From assembly GCA_031257095.1 (NCBI GenBank), contig JAIRPI010000015.1, positions 1 to 60,913 of the forward strand: DNA of 60,913 nt. The letters run 5' to 3'. This DNA comes from Mycoplasmataceae bacterium. GTDB taxonomy: Bacteria; Bacillota_I; Bacilli_A; Mycoplasmatales; Mycoplasmoidaceae. The translations under genes were made by a program, and so were the position numbers. Position 1 is the first letter of the stretch. Each line of letters opens with the position of its first letter. The notes below the pieces were generated by a model. The model did not search any database, had not been told where the DNA came from, and was given only the letters and a program-made list of their open reading frames with translations. Positions 19,336 to 29,043 of the stretch are shown in pieces.

Positions 19336-21243
19336 ATGTCTCAAAGATATGTTGATGAGAATATTAAGGTCTTAGAAGGTCTAGACCCGGTAAGAAAACG
19401 TCCCGGGATGTATATCGGTTCTACAGGGTTAGAAGGATTACATCATCTAATATGAGAAATATTTGATAATGCAGTTGATGAAGTTATCTCAGGAAGTGCT
19501 GATCAAATAAAAATAACGTTAAAGAAAGACAATTCAGTCATTATTGAAGATAATGGACGTGGTATTCCATTAGGTGTTAATAAAACTACTGGATTATCGA
19601 CCATCGATACTGTTTTTACAGTATTACACGCTGGCGGTAAATTCGATAGCGATGCATATAAAACCGCCGGTGGATTACACGGAGTTGGTGCTTCAGTTGT
19701 TAACGCTTTAAGTGAATGGTTAATTGTAACAGTAAAAAAAGATGGGAAAGTTAACGAAGCACGATACGAAAATGGTGGTCATATAAAACAACCAGCGAAA
19801 ACTATTGGTAGCACGAACCGTACTGGGACAACCGTACAATTTAAAGCTGATTCAAGCATTTTCCGTTCAATTGTTTTTAATCCAGCCATTGTTCGTGAGC
19901 GAATTCGTGAAACCGCCTTTTTATATAAAGGACTAAAAATAATTCTTAATAATGAAATCGATAATAATGAAGAAACATTTGAATCAAAAGAAGGAATAAG
20001 CGAATATGTTGATTTCATTAATGATGGGAAAACATCATTAAATAAAACGGCTTATTTTTCTGGAATTTCATTAGATAAAATTGAAGTAGAAATTGCTTTT
20101 CAATATACGACTAGTTCTAATGAAACGATTATTAGTTTCGCTAATTCTGTAAAAACTAGAGAGGGTGGTAGTCATGAAACGGCCTTTAAAACCGCTCTCA
20201 CAGAAACGATTAATGAATATGCCCGTAAGTGAAAGTTATTAAAAGAAAAAGATAAAAATTTTGAAGGTGATGATGTTCGTGAAGGACTAACCGCCATTGT
20301 TTCGATTCGTGTTCCTGAAAAACTTATTGCTTATGAAGGGCAAACAAAAAATAAGTTATTCACCCAAGAAGCATATAATGCGGTTAAGAAAATATTCAGC
20401 GGCAAATTAAATTATTGATTAGAAGAAAATAAGAAATATGCCGAAAAAATAATTTCGAAAGCAATTGTTTCACGTGATGCTCGCATTGCGGCAAAAAAAG
20501 CACGTGAAGACATTAAAAAAATTAAGAATGCTGGTAAATATGGTTACATTCTTAATTCTAAACTAACCCCCGCTCAATCAAAAGTCTACATGAATAATGA
20601 ATTATTTCTTGTCGAAGGTGATTCAGCTGGCGGATCAGCCAAATTAGCAAGAGACAAGAAACATCAAGCAATATTACCACTACGTGGTAAGGTTATTAAT
20701 AGTGAAAAAGCAAAGTTAAGTGATTTATTATCGAACGAGGAAATATGTACCATTATGTCATGTATTGGGGCTGGTATTGGTGCTGATTTCAATATTGAAG
20801 ATTGTAAGTATGGGAAAGTTATTATCATGACTGATGCTGATGTTGATGGAGCACACATCCGCACACTCTTGTTAACATTCTTCTACCGTTTTATGAAACC
20901 ATTAATTGAACATCGAAGAATTTTTATTGCTTTACCACCTTTATATCGGGTTACTAATAAAACAAATAAGCAATTATTCTATGCGTGGGATGAACAACAA
21001 TTAAATTCATTAAAAAAGAAAAATCCAAATTGTGAAATTCAACGATATAAAGGTTTAGGAGAAATGAGTGCGGAACAGTTAAAACAAACAACTATGAATG
21101 TTGATAACCGCCAATTAATTAATGTTTCTATTGAAGATGCAGCATTAGCAGAACGAAGAGTAAATATATTAATGGGTGATAATGCTTCGTTAAGAAAAGA
21201 ATGAATTGATAATAATATTGATTTTAGTTTGGTAGAAGAATAG
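19336..21243 (+). CDS. parE: DNA topoisomerase IV subunit B
   Basis: 635 residues. GHKL ATPase motifs: [36 protein letters not shown]; the TOPRIM domain has [10 protein letters not shown] and [17 protein letters not shown] favour ParE over GyrB from [19 protein letters not shown] and the end [21 protein letters not shown], which resemble ParE. It pairs with ParC to decatenate chromosomes. No parC follows here, which is unusual, since parE-parC is usually an operon. The neighbour on the right is convergent. Confidence 0.85.
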
Positions 21244-21245
21244 AA

Positions 21246-22838
21246 TTAATTATTAAATCTATCTTGATCATATTGATCATATTCAACAAAATGATCACGT
21301 TTCTTATAGTTTTTGAAATGATCGTAATATGGATGATTCTTTAAAGTAGTATTAACAACATCAATCATTACTCGCTGTGGGAGTAAATGCCAATTCAACT
21401 TACCGTGATTATCAGTGTATTGTTTTTCAATACCTAATTCTTTTAATGACTCTAAAACAAAACTCGCACGCCAAGAACCATAATAGATTTCTCGTACACG
21501 GTGTCGGCTTTGTGCTAATCCCAAACCATAAAATAAAACTACAAATAATAATAAAATACCAACACACATTAAAATATATAACACATTCCCAACATAGTTT
21601 GCTGGGTTAGCTAGACCATATAGAATTGTCCCTTGCGCATGGTTGATCCATGTAAACGGCATAATATATGATAAATAGTGGAAGAATGGGAATTGCATAA
21701 ATGCGGGGAATGTTCCAAATCCACAAGCTACATTTAATATCATAAATAAAATCATGACAAACAAACTCGTGGCTTGATCGCGGAAGGCAAACCAAATACT
21801 TTGGACAATGGTGTTAAAGACCAATCCACCATAAGCGATCAATAATCATTCCCAAAAACATGCCATTCCTAACCCAAAGAATCCTAGACAACCTAAAGCA
21901 ACAGTTAAAATAATCGATTGGATAATCGATACCATATACATAACTATTGATTTTTGTACATATCATTTATATGGTGATAAGCCTTTAGCTCTTTTTTTCC
22001 GATCTAATCCTAAGACAATGGCATAACCACCAACCCACATGCCAATACAAATAAACAATTCTCCAACTCCTACACCATATATTGCGTATTTCTTATTTGG
22101 GACATCGTTATGGACAATATTGTTGATATCGGGTAATGTTTTACCAACAATATCATCATATAGTGTTTGCATAATAATACCCAAAGCAAAACTCGCCCCT
22201 AAGTCAAGAATTTCACATGATAAGAAATTCATTTGATAAGAGATGTAGTTATCAATCAATCCATTAATAGCACTAGGGTTAGTTGGTAACTTTTCAAACA
22301 TATCAGTAAAATCATTAGCAAAAGCTAAAACCATATAGTATTTGTTAGAAGTAATTGATCAACCCCTACTATCAGTATTCTTCTGACTAGAATCGTAATT
22401 AGCTATTTTGTTTGCCCCATTATCAATATTAAAATATTCAATATGGTTTAACGTAATGCGATCATTTACTTTTATACTAAAGTATCCATTCTGATACGTT
22501 AAACCAAAATCGCTAAACTTTTTACCATTTGCAATTACAGCATTATTTTTTCAATTGTTCATAGTTTCATCAATAACACTTGTAGACTTACTTGCTGGCG
22601 TATCTAAACTAACTATAGCAATTGGTGCTTTACCAATATTTTTTAATGGATTTCAAAAAGCACATGCACAAGTAAAAGCATATAAAAAGGGAATGAATAA
22701 AATAGCAATTAATTTTATTAGTCTTTTTAATGAAGAAGAGAAATAAAAAGATAAATCATTTTTTAAACCATCTTTAATTGATGGCTTGTGGATATCTTCT
22801 ACATTTGGTGTATCAACAATAGATGATTTATTATTCAT
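21246..22838 (-). CDS. YhgE/Pip-type ABC-2 membrane protein
   Basis: 530 residues. One N-terminal membrane segment (LIKLIAILFIPFLYAFTCA) with WNPLKNIGKAPIAIVSLD just after it is typical of the YhgE/Pip family; a large extracytoplasmic domain follows, then about five membrane segments and a charged cytoplasmic tail rich in Asp/Tyr. The family includes the phage-infection protein of lactococci and export-linked ABC-2 permeases. No ATPase gene is adjacent. The substrate is unknown. Converges with parE, two bases apart. Confidence 0.75.
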
Positions 22839-22849
22839 TGTTAAAGTGT

Positions 22850-22855
22850 ATTATA
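22850..22855 (-). promoter_or_regulatory. -10 box of the YhgE/Pip gene
   Basis: TATAAT eleven bases before the ATG. Confidence 0.4.
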
Positions 22856-22892
22856 TTACTTAGTTATGATTGAATAATAAATGATTTATGGG

Positions 22893-24698
22893 CTAAATTT
22901 GGTAATTGTGCAATGTTCATCAATCTGCTGGTAAACCCACTAAGGTAGTGTTAATTGATGTCCATATATCACCCTTGTTAGAACAACTAGTTGTTAAGTT
23001 AGTACAGTTAAAAGAATGAGAACCCGATGTCCAATTAGGAAGTTTAATGAGACTAAGATTTGGGTTATTAGTGCAATTGAATTCATCGGGGATGATATTG
23101 ATGTAGTTGGAAACATCAAGATATGTAAGTTGGTTGTTTTGGCAGAATATACTACCGAGAGATGGACAACCAGAAATATCAAGATTTGTAAGTTGGTTGT
23201 TACGACAACTTATGATGCCGAGAAGTAAACACCCTGAAGCATTAATGGTTGTGAGTTGGTTATATTCGCACCAAACTTGTATAAGATTTGTTTTGTTTGA
23301 AACGTTAAGTGATGTAAGTTGGTTATACACGCAAAACAAGTTTATAAGATATGAACAATTTGAAATATCAAGTGATGGAAGTTGGTTGTAGCTGCATGAT
23401 AAAGTATTGAGAAGTATGTTGTGTGAAATGTCAAGCGATGTAAGTTGGTTATCAAAACAATTCAAAACTTCGAGATCCGCACACCCCGAAACATCAAGAG
23501 ATCGTAGTTGATTTTGATGACATTGTAATTCTTTAAGCTTGTAGCAACCAAAAACGTCAAGCGATGTAAGAAAATTATTGTCACAATGTAAAGTGGTAAG
23601 AGTATTATTGTCGGCAAAATATAAATCTACCAAATTCTCATTATTTAAATTTAATGTGGGTGCTATATTGTCTATAACCACAACCCCAGCATTGTTTATT
23701 TTCATATACTTTCCACTATCTACGCTCATTCTTGAATGACAAGTAAAACCAATAGCATTTGAAGTAATTTTATTAATTGGATCATAAATAGATATTTGAA
23801 GTCTGCCACCAACAGATAATGATGGAGGAGATATTTTAATGTGTGTTTTATTATCAAAAGTAGAAGCGCTCCAATCTTCATCAACCACACCATCAACTTT
23901 AACTTCTAAAGCATCACTCAATATAAAGTTAGAAGCGCTAATCGTTCCATAAAATGATTTAGTTGAACCAGGAGTTGTTGTAGTATCTCCAGTAGTAAAG
24001 AATAAATCTTTTTCAATTGGGACACTAATAGTAATAGCAATAGATGCTGTTTCTGTAGTTGTATCATCAGTTGCATCTAAATAAACGTTGTAAACTTGTG
24101 CGGCAAGGTTAGGATCTTTCCTGCTTAAAGTTAAGACGTTTTTAATAGGACTAGTTCCACCATCTAAGTCTCAAGTAGTGTCACTACTATTATCAGTACT
24201 TAAACTAATACGTGTTGGTGTAAAGTTAGTAGCAGCTCAAGTAAGAGCAAGAGTGCTTGTAGTATCAACGGTTAAATTAGGATTAGTACAATTAACACTA
24301 AATGATGGTACTGCTGGTGGTAGTAAATCAATATGGATAGAATTAGTAGTAATATTATCATCCGCTGTAATAGTTACCGTGGTTTTGTTAATAACTTTTT
24401 CATAAGTCAAAGTATTATTTTCATTATTAAATGTCCATGCAATATTTCGTCCTTCACCATCAGCAGTTAGTGCGACTTGATTATCTAATGATGATAAAGC
24501 AGAAATGGTTTGACTACCAGAAGTCATCGATGCTTCATAATGACCAAAATTAATTACATCAGTTGAGGGGGGGGTATTGCTCCTATTATGCCAAATAGCA
24601 TATCCGACACCAACTCCTACTCCAGCGGTAATTGCTGCAATAGCGAATCCTGAAAGTACTCATTTTCAAGCTTTTGATTTTTTATTTGTGTTTTCCAT
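22893..24698 (-). CDS. Leucine-rich-repeat surface protein with C8 tract
   Basis: 601 residues. A basic start (NKKSKAWKW) and one hydrophobic segment (VLSGFAIAAITAGVGVGVGYA) anchor the protein with its body outside. About residues 45-285 look like Ig-type beta domains rich in Thr/Asn. From about residue 340 on there are roughly nine repeats of about 21 residues of the type CxxNQLTSLDISGCxxL, an LRR form seen in bacterial surface proteins. A run of eight C (24567-24574) lies at about residue 42, just after the anchor. The ATG is the end of an (AT)10 tract. A likely phase-variable adhesin. Confidence 0.8.
24567..24574. repeat. G8 (C8 in coding sense) tract in the LRR gene
   Basis: Encodes the T-P-P-S stretch after the membrane anchor; the frame is open at this length. 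Confidence 0.9.
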
Positions 24699-24716
24699 AT
24701 ATATATATATATATAT
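24697..24716. repeat. (AT)10 tract between divergent surface genes
   Basis: 20 alternating bases directly upstream of, and running into, the LRR gene start codon; a TACAAT box for that gene lies at 24715-24720. The broken lipoprotein gene starts on the other strand at 24729. Confidence 0.85.
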
Positions 24717-24728
24717 TGTATCATACTT

Positions 24729-25730
24729 ATGAAAAAAATCAAAAATGAGAATATTCTATAGTGCTTCCTTAGCATTGCTAGGAGCAGGTACTATTGCTAC
24801 TATCCCCGCACTAACGACAAGCTGTAGCAATAAATAACATCCAGCTATTGCAGCTTCTTTTACTGGAACAATTAATAGTGGTGTAACCATTACAGTTCAA
24901 TTAATTGATGGTGCTGATTGAAATAAAGTTAGTTGTAGTGATGCAACTAAACTAAAAGTACAGGAACCGACCATAAATTTACTAAAGCTGCCAATCCATC
25001 AGCGGTAGGAGACCAAGAAATAACAATTGCTTTACAAGATAGTAATAGTGTTACTTTTACTATTCCGTGTGGTAGTAGTGAGCAACAAGCGTTCTTTGGA
25101 TATGTCCAAGGCACGCTAAACGATAAAACTACTTATACTCAATCAAGTAACACTTATATTCAATTAGTTTCATCTAACGTTAATTTAACAAGTCAACCAT
25201 TTCAAATTGTTGGGGGGGGTGTTCCTGGTGGAGGAACGCTTGCGCTTTTCGGAGCTACAACTGACGCTAGCAACAGGATCTATTTTGTTGGCAGGGCTGC
25301 CACTGGTGGACAAGGTGATATTTGCATTAAAATTAATAATGTGGTATGCAAAATGTATATAAAAGTTTATCATGATGAGCCAAGTTTTCAATGCGATCTT
25401 CACGGAACTATTACTAATGGCACCGATATGTCTACAACTACTAATATTTGAATAGATTTAATTCCAGTTAATCTTCCCGATGATTGGATGCCAGACTCTT
25501 CAATAAATGGTACTTTTACTGGTAATAATTATGGTCTAGCATGAGACAATCGTAGTATTGATAATCCTGTCTATACTGGAGGCTATTATCGTACGTTCAG
25601 CATTCAAGGAACCGCAAACGTATCACAAGACTCACTTTGTACAATAAACTTTACAACTAGATGATGATCAGATAGTGCACAAAAATATTTTGACACACAA
25701 ACAAAACTTATTTTTACAATATATTATTAA
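24729..25730 (+). pseudogene. Broken surface lipoprotein gene
   Basis: A signal peptide is recognisable (SLALLGAGTIATIPALTTSC), close to that of the lipoprotein at 5750. One extra A in the A5 run at 24740-24744 would shift it out of frame with the first ATG (compare MKKIKMRIF). A TAA follows six codons later in SCSNK, and a further frameshift near 24960-24970 separates the next segment. From there an uninterrupted frame of about 255 residues, with Trp TGA codons, runs to 25730. Either decayed or held off by slippage; several lesions favour decay. A G8 tract lies at 25212. Confidence 0.75.
25212..25219. repeat. G8 tract in the broken lipoprotein gene
   Basis: Encodes V-G-G-G; the long downstream frame is open at this length. 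Confidence 0.9.
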
Positions 25731-25746
25731 AATATAGAATCATATT

Positions 25747-25854
25747 TTATTTATTAATCTTGAATTGGCGTGGATGTCTGTTATTCTTTTTGGCTTGTGG
25801 TGAAACTTCTACTAAGTGGTCAAAATGCCAATAACTTCTTGATTGGGTTCAACC
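25747..25854 (-). pseudogene. lysS-like remnant
   Basis: A 35-codon open stretch contains VEVSPQAKKNNRHP, which parallels IEVSPLAKKDSKHP in the intact LysS encoded at 26882-28351. The DNA also matches over about 55 bases (around 27180-27235) with scattered differences. No start codon is in place. It lies just downstream of fic and looks like the tail of a duplicated, mostly deleted lysine-tRNA synthetase gene. Confidence 0.6.
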
Positions 25855-25863
25855 TTATCAAAA

Positions 25864-26778
25864 TTAACATTTATTCAAAACATAAATTGTTAATTTACCT
25901 TCATTTTTTGCTTGTAAAACTTTTTTAAGTATTAATTTTTTAATCAAAGCTTTCGCTGGGGTTGATGAGATGTTAAACAAATCCTGAACATCAATTCTTT
26001 TAATAAATCCATGTTGTTTAATGAAATTAATAATTTGTAATTGGCGATCATTTTGTTCAACATTAAACCTCGATTCATATTTAATTAAAAATTGTGTTTG
26101 TAATTTCTTACAATATTCTACTAAAAACGAACTGAAACCAGTTTGCTGGTAAAGTTTTAATGAATTTATGTATTCATTGCGTGTCTCATTGTTAATAAGA
26201 AAAGGTGTGACATTATTCATTAGGCATTGCTTTAACATAATTAATCGGCCAATTCGACCATTGCCATCTAAAAACGGATGAATACGCTCAAAACGACAAT
26301 GAAATTCACAAACATCATCAATTGTCATCTTTCTCTTATAGTTAAAATCATTAATAAAATTTATCATGTGTTCTTCGACATATTGACAAGAAAGTGCAAA
26401 GTTTTCACTATCACCAACTTCCACATTTTCTTTGCGATATTGGCCAACGGCATGAACATGATTATTAGCCCAATAAGTTTCTTGTTTTAATAATTTAAAC
26501 CATTCACATAGCATTTGTTTGTTTAATGGTTCAAATAATGTAGAAATCATTTTGTCAAATACCAAACCTAAATTTCTATTTTCATAAACCTCATCGTGTT
26601 GGTAAGTTTTTAACTCTAGACTAATTAATTTTTTATCAAAAGGAGTTTTAATTAATTTAGTATTCTCTTGTCTAGTTATTTTAGATCCTTCAATAAGACT
26701 TGAGTGATATGTGAAATCAATTTTAAACATTTCATAAATATCTTTATTAGTTAAGATAATGTTTAATATTTTTTTCAT
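25864..26778 (-). CDS. Fic-domain protein with winged-helix tail
   Basis: 304 residues. The catalytic motif RIHPFLDGNGRIGRL matches HxFx(D/E)GNGRxxR. The N-terminus has HSSLIEGSKI, which fits the inhibitory helix (S/T)xxxE(G/N) of self-inhibited class II Fic proteins. The last 65 residues (RQLQIINFIKQHGFIKRIDV...) look like a winged helix-turn-helix. Fic enzymes transfer AMP from ATP to protein side chains. Here a TATAAT box six bases before the ATG and four phased repeats upstream suggest regulated, possibly self-regulated, expression. Confidence 0.9.
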   Translation of the reverse strand: MKKILNIILTNKDIYEMFKIDFTYHSSLIEGSKITRQENTKLIKTPFDKKLISLELKTYQHDEVYENRNLGLVFDKMISTLFEPLNKQMLCEWFKLLKQETYWANNHVHAVGQYRKENVEVGDSENFALSCQYVEEHMINFINDFNYKRKMTIDDVCEFHCRFERIHPFLDGNGRIGRLIMLKQCLMNNVTPFLINNETRNEYINSLKLYQQTGFSSFLVEYCKKLQTQFLIKYESRFNVEQNDRQLQIINFIKQHGFIKRIDVQDLFNISSTPAKALIKKLILKKVLQAKNEGKLTIYVLNKC

Positions 26779-26784
26779 AATCAG

Positions 26785-26790
26785 ATTATA
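26785..26790 (-). promoter_or_regulatory. -10 box of fic (TATAAT, N6, ATG)
   Basis: TATAAT, CTGATT, ATG on the minus strand. Confidence 0.75.
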
Positions 26791-26799
26791 CTAAATAAT

Positions 26800-26839
26800 A
26801 GTCCGTAATAGTCCGAATTAGTCCGTAATAGCCCGAACT
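26800..26839. repeat. Four 10-bp phased repeats upstream of fic
   Basis: GTCCG at 26801, 26811 and 26821 and GCCCG at 26831, each followed by TAATA- or AATTA-like bases. A 10-bp period places all four on one face of the helix, upstream of the fic -10 box and across its -35 region. Confidence 0.8.
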
Positions 26840-26854
26840 GATTTAATTTTTATC

Positions 26855-26870
26855 TGCTGATCGATCAGCA
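26855..26870. terminator. Perfect 16-bp palindrome after lysS
   Basis: TGCTGATCGATCAGCA can form a six-pair stem with a TCGA loop twelve bases past the lysS stop. It may end lysS transcription, though the following T run is weak, or act as an operator for fic. Confidence 0.45.
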
Positions 26871-26881
26871 AATTAATTATT

Positions 26882-28351
26882 TTAATCCTTCATGTGGGGG
26901 AAGAATAAAACATCTTTGATTGATGTTTGGTTAGTAAATAACATAACAATCCGATCAACACCAAGACCTAAGCCACCTGTTGGTGGCATACCATATTCTA
27001 AAGCATTAATAAAGTCATGATCCATATCATTAGCTTCGTAATTACCCAACTCACGTTCTTTTAGTTGATTATTAAATCGTTGTGCTTGTTCAATGGCATC
27101 ATTTAGTTCGCTAAAAGCATTGCAATATTCTTTTCCACAAATGAATAATTCAAATCGCTCTGTTTTGTGGGGGTGTTTGCTATCTTTTTTAGCTAGAGGT
27201 GAAACTTCTATTGGGTGGCCAATAACAAAAGTTGGTTGTAAGCATTTTTCTTCGCAAAATTGCTCAAAAAACAAATTTAGAATATGACCTTTTTTTGTCA
27301 TATGTGGTTTTAATTCTAAATTATGTTTTTTTGCTAAAGCAATCGCTTCTTGATCTGATTCTATTTTATCAAAATCAATATTTGTCTCTTGTTTAACAAA
27401 TTTTGCCATATCAATACGGGCAAATGGTTTAGAAAAATCAAGATCTACTCCTTTATAGTTTATTTGCATTTTCCCTAATTTCGTTGCTAAATAACGAAAT
27501 ACTTTTTCCACGATATTCATCATATCTTCGTAAGAAGCATATGCTTGATATGCTTCTAACGAAGTATATTCAGGGTTATGCATTGTATCCATTCCCTCAT
27601 TACGAAAGTTTCTACCTAATTCGTATACTTTACCAAACCCGCCGACAATTATTTTCTTTAATGGTAATTCCGTAGCGACTCTTAAGAAATAATCACGATC
27701 TAGTGTATTATGATGAGTAATGAAAGGTTTGGCCGCTGCTCCACCGAGTTGTGGATGAAGAATCGGGGTTTCTACTTCTAAAAACCCTTCATGATCAAAA
27801 AAGTTTCTTAATTCACGCAAAATAATTGAGCGTAAATAAAAAACGCTTTTTGATGCACTATTCATTATTAAATCAACATAACGATGACGAGCACGGAGTT
27901 CATCATCCTGCAAACCATGTCACTTCTCTGGTAATGGTTTTAATGCTTTTGATAAAACAACAATTTTTTGAACTTTTATTGTTAATTCGCCAGTGTTGGT
28001 TTTCATTGGCGTTCCAATAACACCAATGATATCACCAACACTTATCATTTCATTAAATAAGTTAAAAACTTCTGGTGTTTCTTTTTTATTAATATAAATT
28101 TGTATTGTCCCACTATCATCTTGCAGTTGGGCAAACGTTTGCCTAATTGCCATAACCCTACCAGCCAAACTAATTTGCGTTTTATCATCGTGCAATGATT
28201 CTTTGGAAAATTTATTAAATTCACTTTTGAATAACAAACTAGTGTGGGTAATATGAAATGAATTAATTTTATACGGATCAAGGTTTAAGTCTTGTAACTT
28301 TTTTAATTGTTCACGTTTAGCTATTTCTTGATCAGTTAGTTTTCGTTCCAT
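26882..28351 (-). CDS. lysS: Lysyl-tRNA synthetase, class II
   Basis: 489 residues. N-terminal OB-fold anticodon-binding domain (ISLAGRVMAIRQTFAQL, GDIIGVIGTPMKTNTGEL); catalytic motif 1 (FFDHEGFLEVETPIL), motif 2 (RNFRNEGMDTMHNPEYTSLE) and motif 3 (PTGGLGLGVDRIVML). Charges tRNA-Lys. In-frame TGA at 27914-27916 gives the conserved EKWHGLQD. The ATG lies six bases after TATAAT; no T-box leader is possible in such a short region. Divergent from rpmB. Confidence 0.97.
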
Positions 28352-28357
28352 TAGATA

Positions 28358-28363
28358 ATTATA
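28358..28363 (-). promoter_or_regulatory. -10 box of lysS (TATAAT, N6, ATG)
   Basis: TATAAT, TATCTA, ATG on the minus strand; the rpmB -10 box lies 8 bases beyond on the other strand. Confidence 0.75.
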
Positions 28364-28370
28364 AAATTAA

Positions 28371-28376
28371 TATAAT
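28371..28376 (+). promoter_or_regulatory. -10 box of rpmB
   Basis: TATAAT ten bases before the rpmB ATG at 28387. Confidence 0.6.
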
Positions 28377-28386
28377 TAATTATGTT

Positions 28387-28584
28387 ATGAGTCGAAAAGA
28401 TCAAATCAGCAAGCGTGGACCACTAGTAGGAAATAAACGTAGCCATGCCCTTAATCACTCACGTCGTCGTTGAAATTTAAATTTACAAACAGTTAAAATT
28501 AAAACTGGAAAAAACACATCTAAACGTATTCGTGTGTCTGTTAAAACTATAAAAAAATTAAAAAAGCATAACAAATTAGCTTAG
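28387..28584 (+). CDS. rpmB: 50S ribosomal protein L28
   Basis: 65 residues with the L28 hallmark GPLVGNKRSHALNHSRRRW and a Lys-rich C-terminus (IRVSVKTIKKLKK). In-frame TGA at the conserved Trp of RRRWNLNLQ. An ATG five bases upstream is in another, closed frame. It lacks the N-terminal CxxC pair often found in L28. Confidence 0.93.
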
Positions 28585-28620
28585 TTATAGTGCCCAAAAT
28601 CTGCTAAACATTCATTTCAT

Positions 28621-28689
28621 TTTGCACTCGTAAATCACTCTTTTTGTAAAAATAATTGAGGAAAAAATATTTTTTTCTTGTAAATATAT
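28621..28689 (+). promoter_or_regulatory. Cassette module B (palindrome to ATG, 69 bp)
   Basis: Begins with the decayed palindrome TTTGCACTCGTAAA, then TTGAGGAAAAAATATTTT, TTCTTGTAAATATATATG. The most diverged palindrome of the six. Confidence 0.75.
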
Positions 28690-28704
28690 ATGAGGAATGT
28701 AAGA

Positions 28705-28914
28705 ATGAAGGACAATAAAGAATATGAAATAACTAAATCAAACAGAGAAGACTGAATCGGTGTCACTTTTCAATGTCATATAATTAATAAAGGAGTTAAT
28801 GTGGCACCGAAATGATTTAGAGATTTTGCAGCAAAGCAAGAAGAGTTTAATAAAGCGCAGCTAGAATTTAATAAATACGTAATAGAAGTTTTCCAAAGAA
28901 ACAACCTAAAATAG
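28705..28914 (+). CDS. Repeat-cassette protein, copy B (short form)
   Basis: 69 residues: the shared N-terminal block (DWIGVTFQCHIINKGVNVAP, KWFRDF) and only a short coil (EEFNKAQLEFNKYV) before the common end VFQRNNLK. An in-frame ATG at 28690 would add five residues (MRNVR). Placed directly before the recA module. The small number of coil units compared with copies A, C and D shows repeat-number variation between paralogues. Confidence 0.7.
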
Positions 28915-28955
28915 GCACTTTGTATATGCAGTGATTTAAAAAAAATATTTACTCA

Positions 28956-29022
28956 TTTACGCTCGGAAAATTCAAAAATTTTAAAAAAAATTGAGGAAAA
29001 AAATTTTTTTTCTTGTAAATAT
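28956..29022 (+). promoter_or_regulatory. Cassette module C upstream of recA (67 bp)
   Basis: TTTACGCTCGGAAA (28956-28969), A/T-rich stretch, TTGAGGAAAAAAATTTTT, TTCTTGTAAATATATG. It carries no TATAAT box; if it is the recA promoter, recA shares control with the cassette genes. Confidence 0.8.
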
Positions 29023-29043
29023 ATGTATAGAGGTAAGAGGAAA

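Noticed and set aside
19336-21243. gyrB
   Set aside because: Sequence around [14 protein letters not shown] and the C-terminus fits ParE better; still, only comparison with the genome's other copy would settle it.
22994-23391. Plus- and minus-strand ORFs overlapping the LRR repeats
   Set aside because: They are shadows produced by the repeated LRR codons in other frames.
28382-28386. ATG at 28382 as rpmB start
   Set aside because: It opens a different frame that stops after 14 codons; the L28 sequence needs the ATG at 28387.
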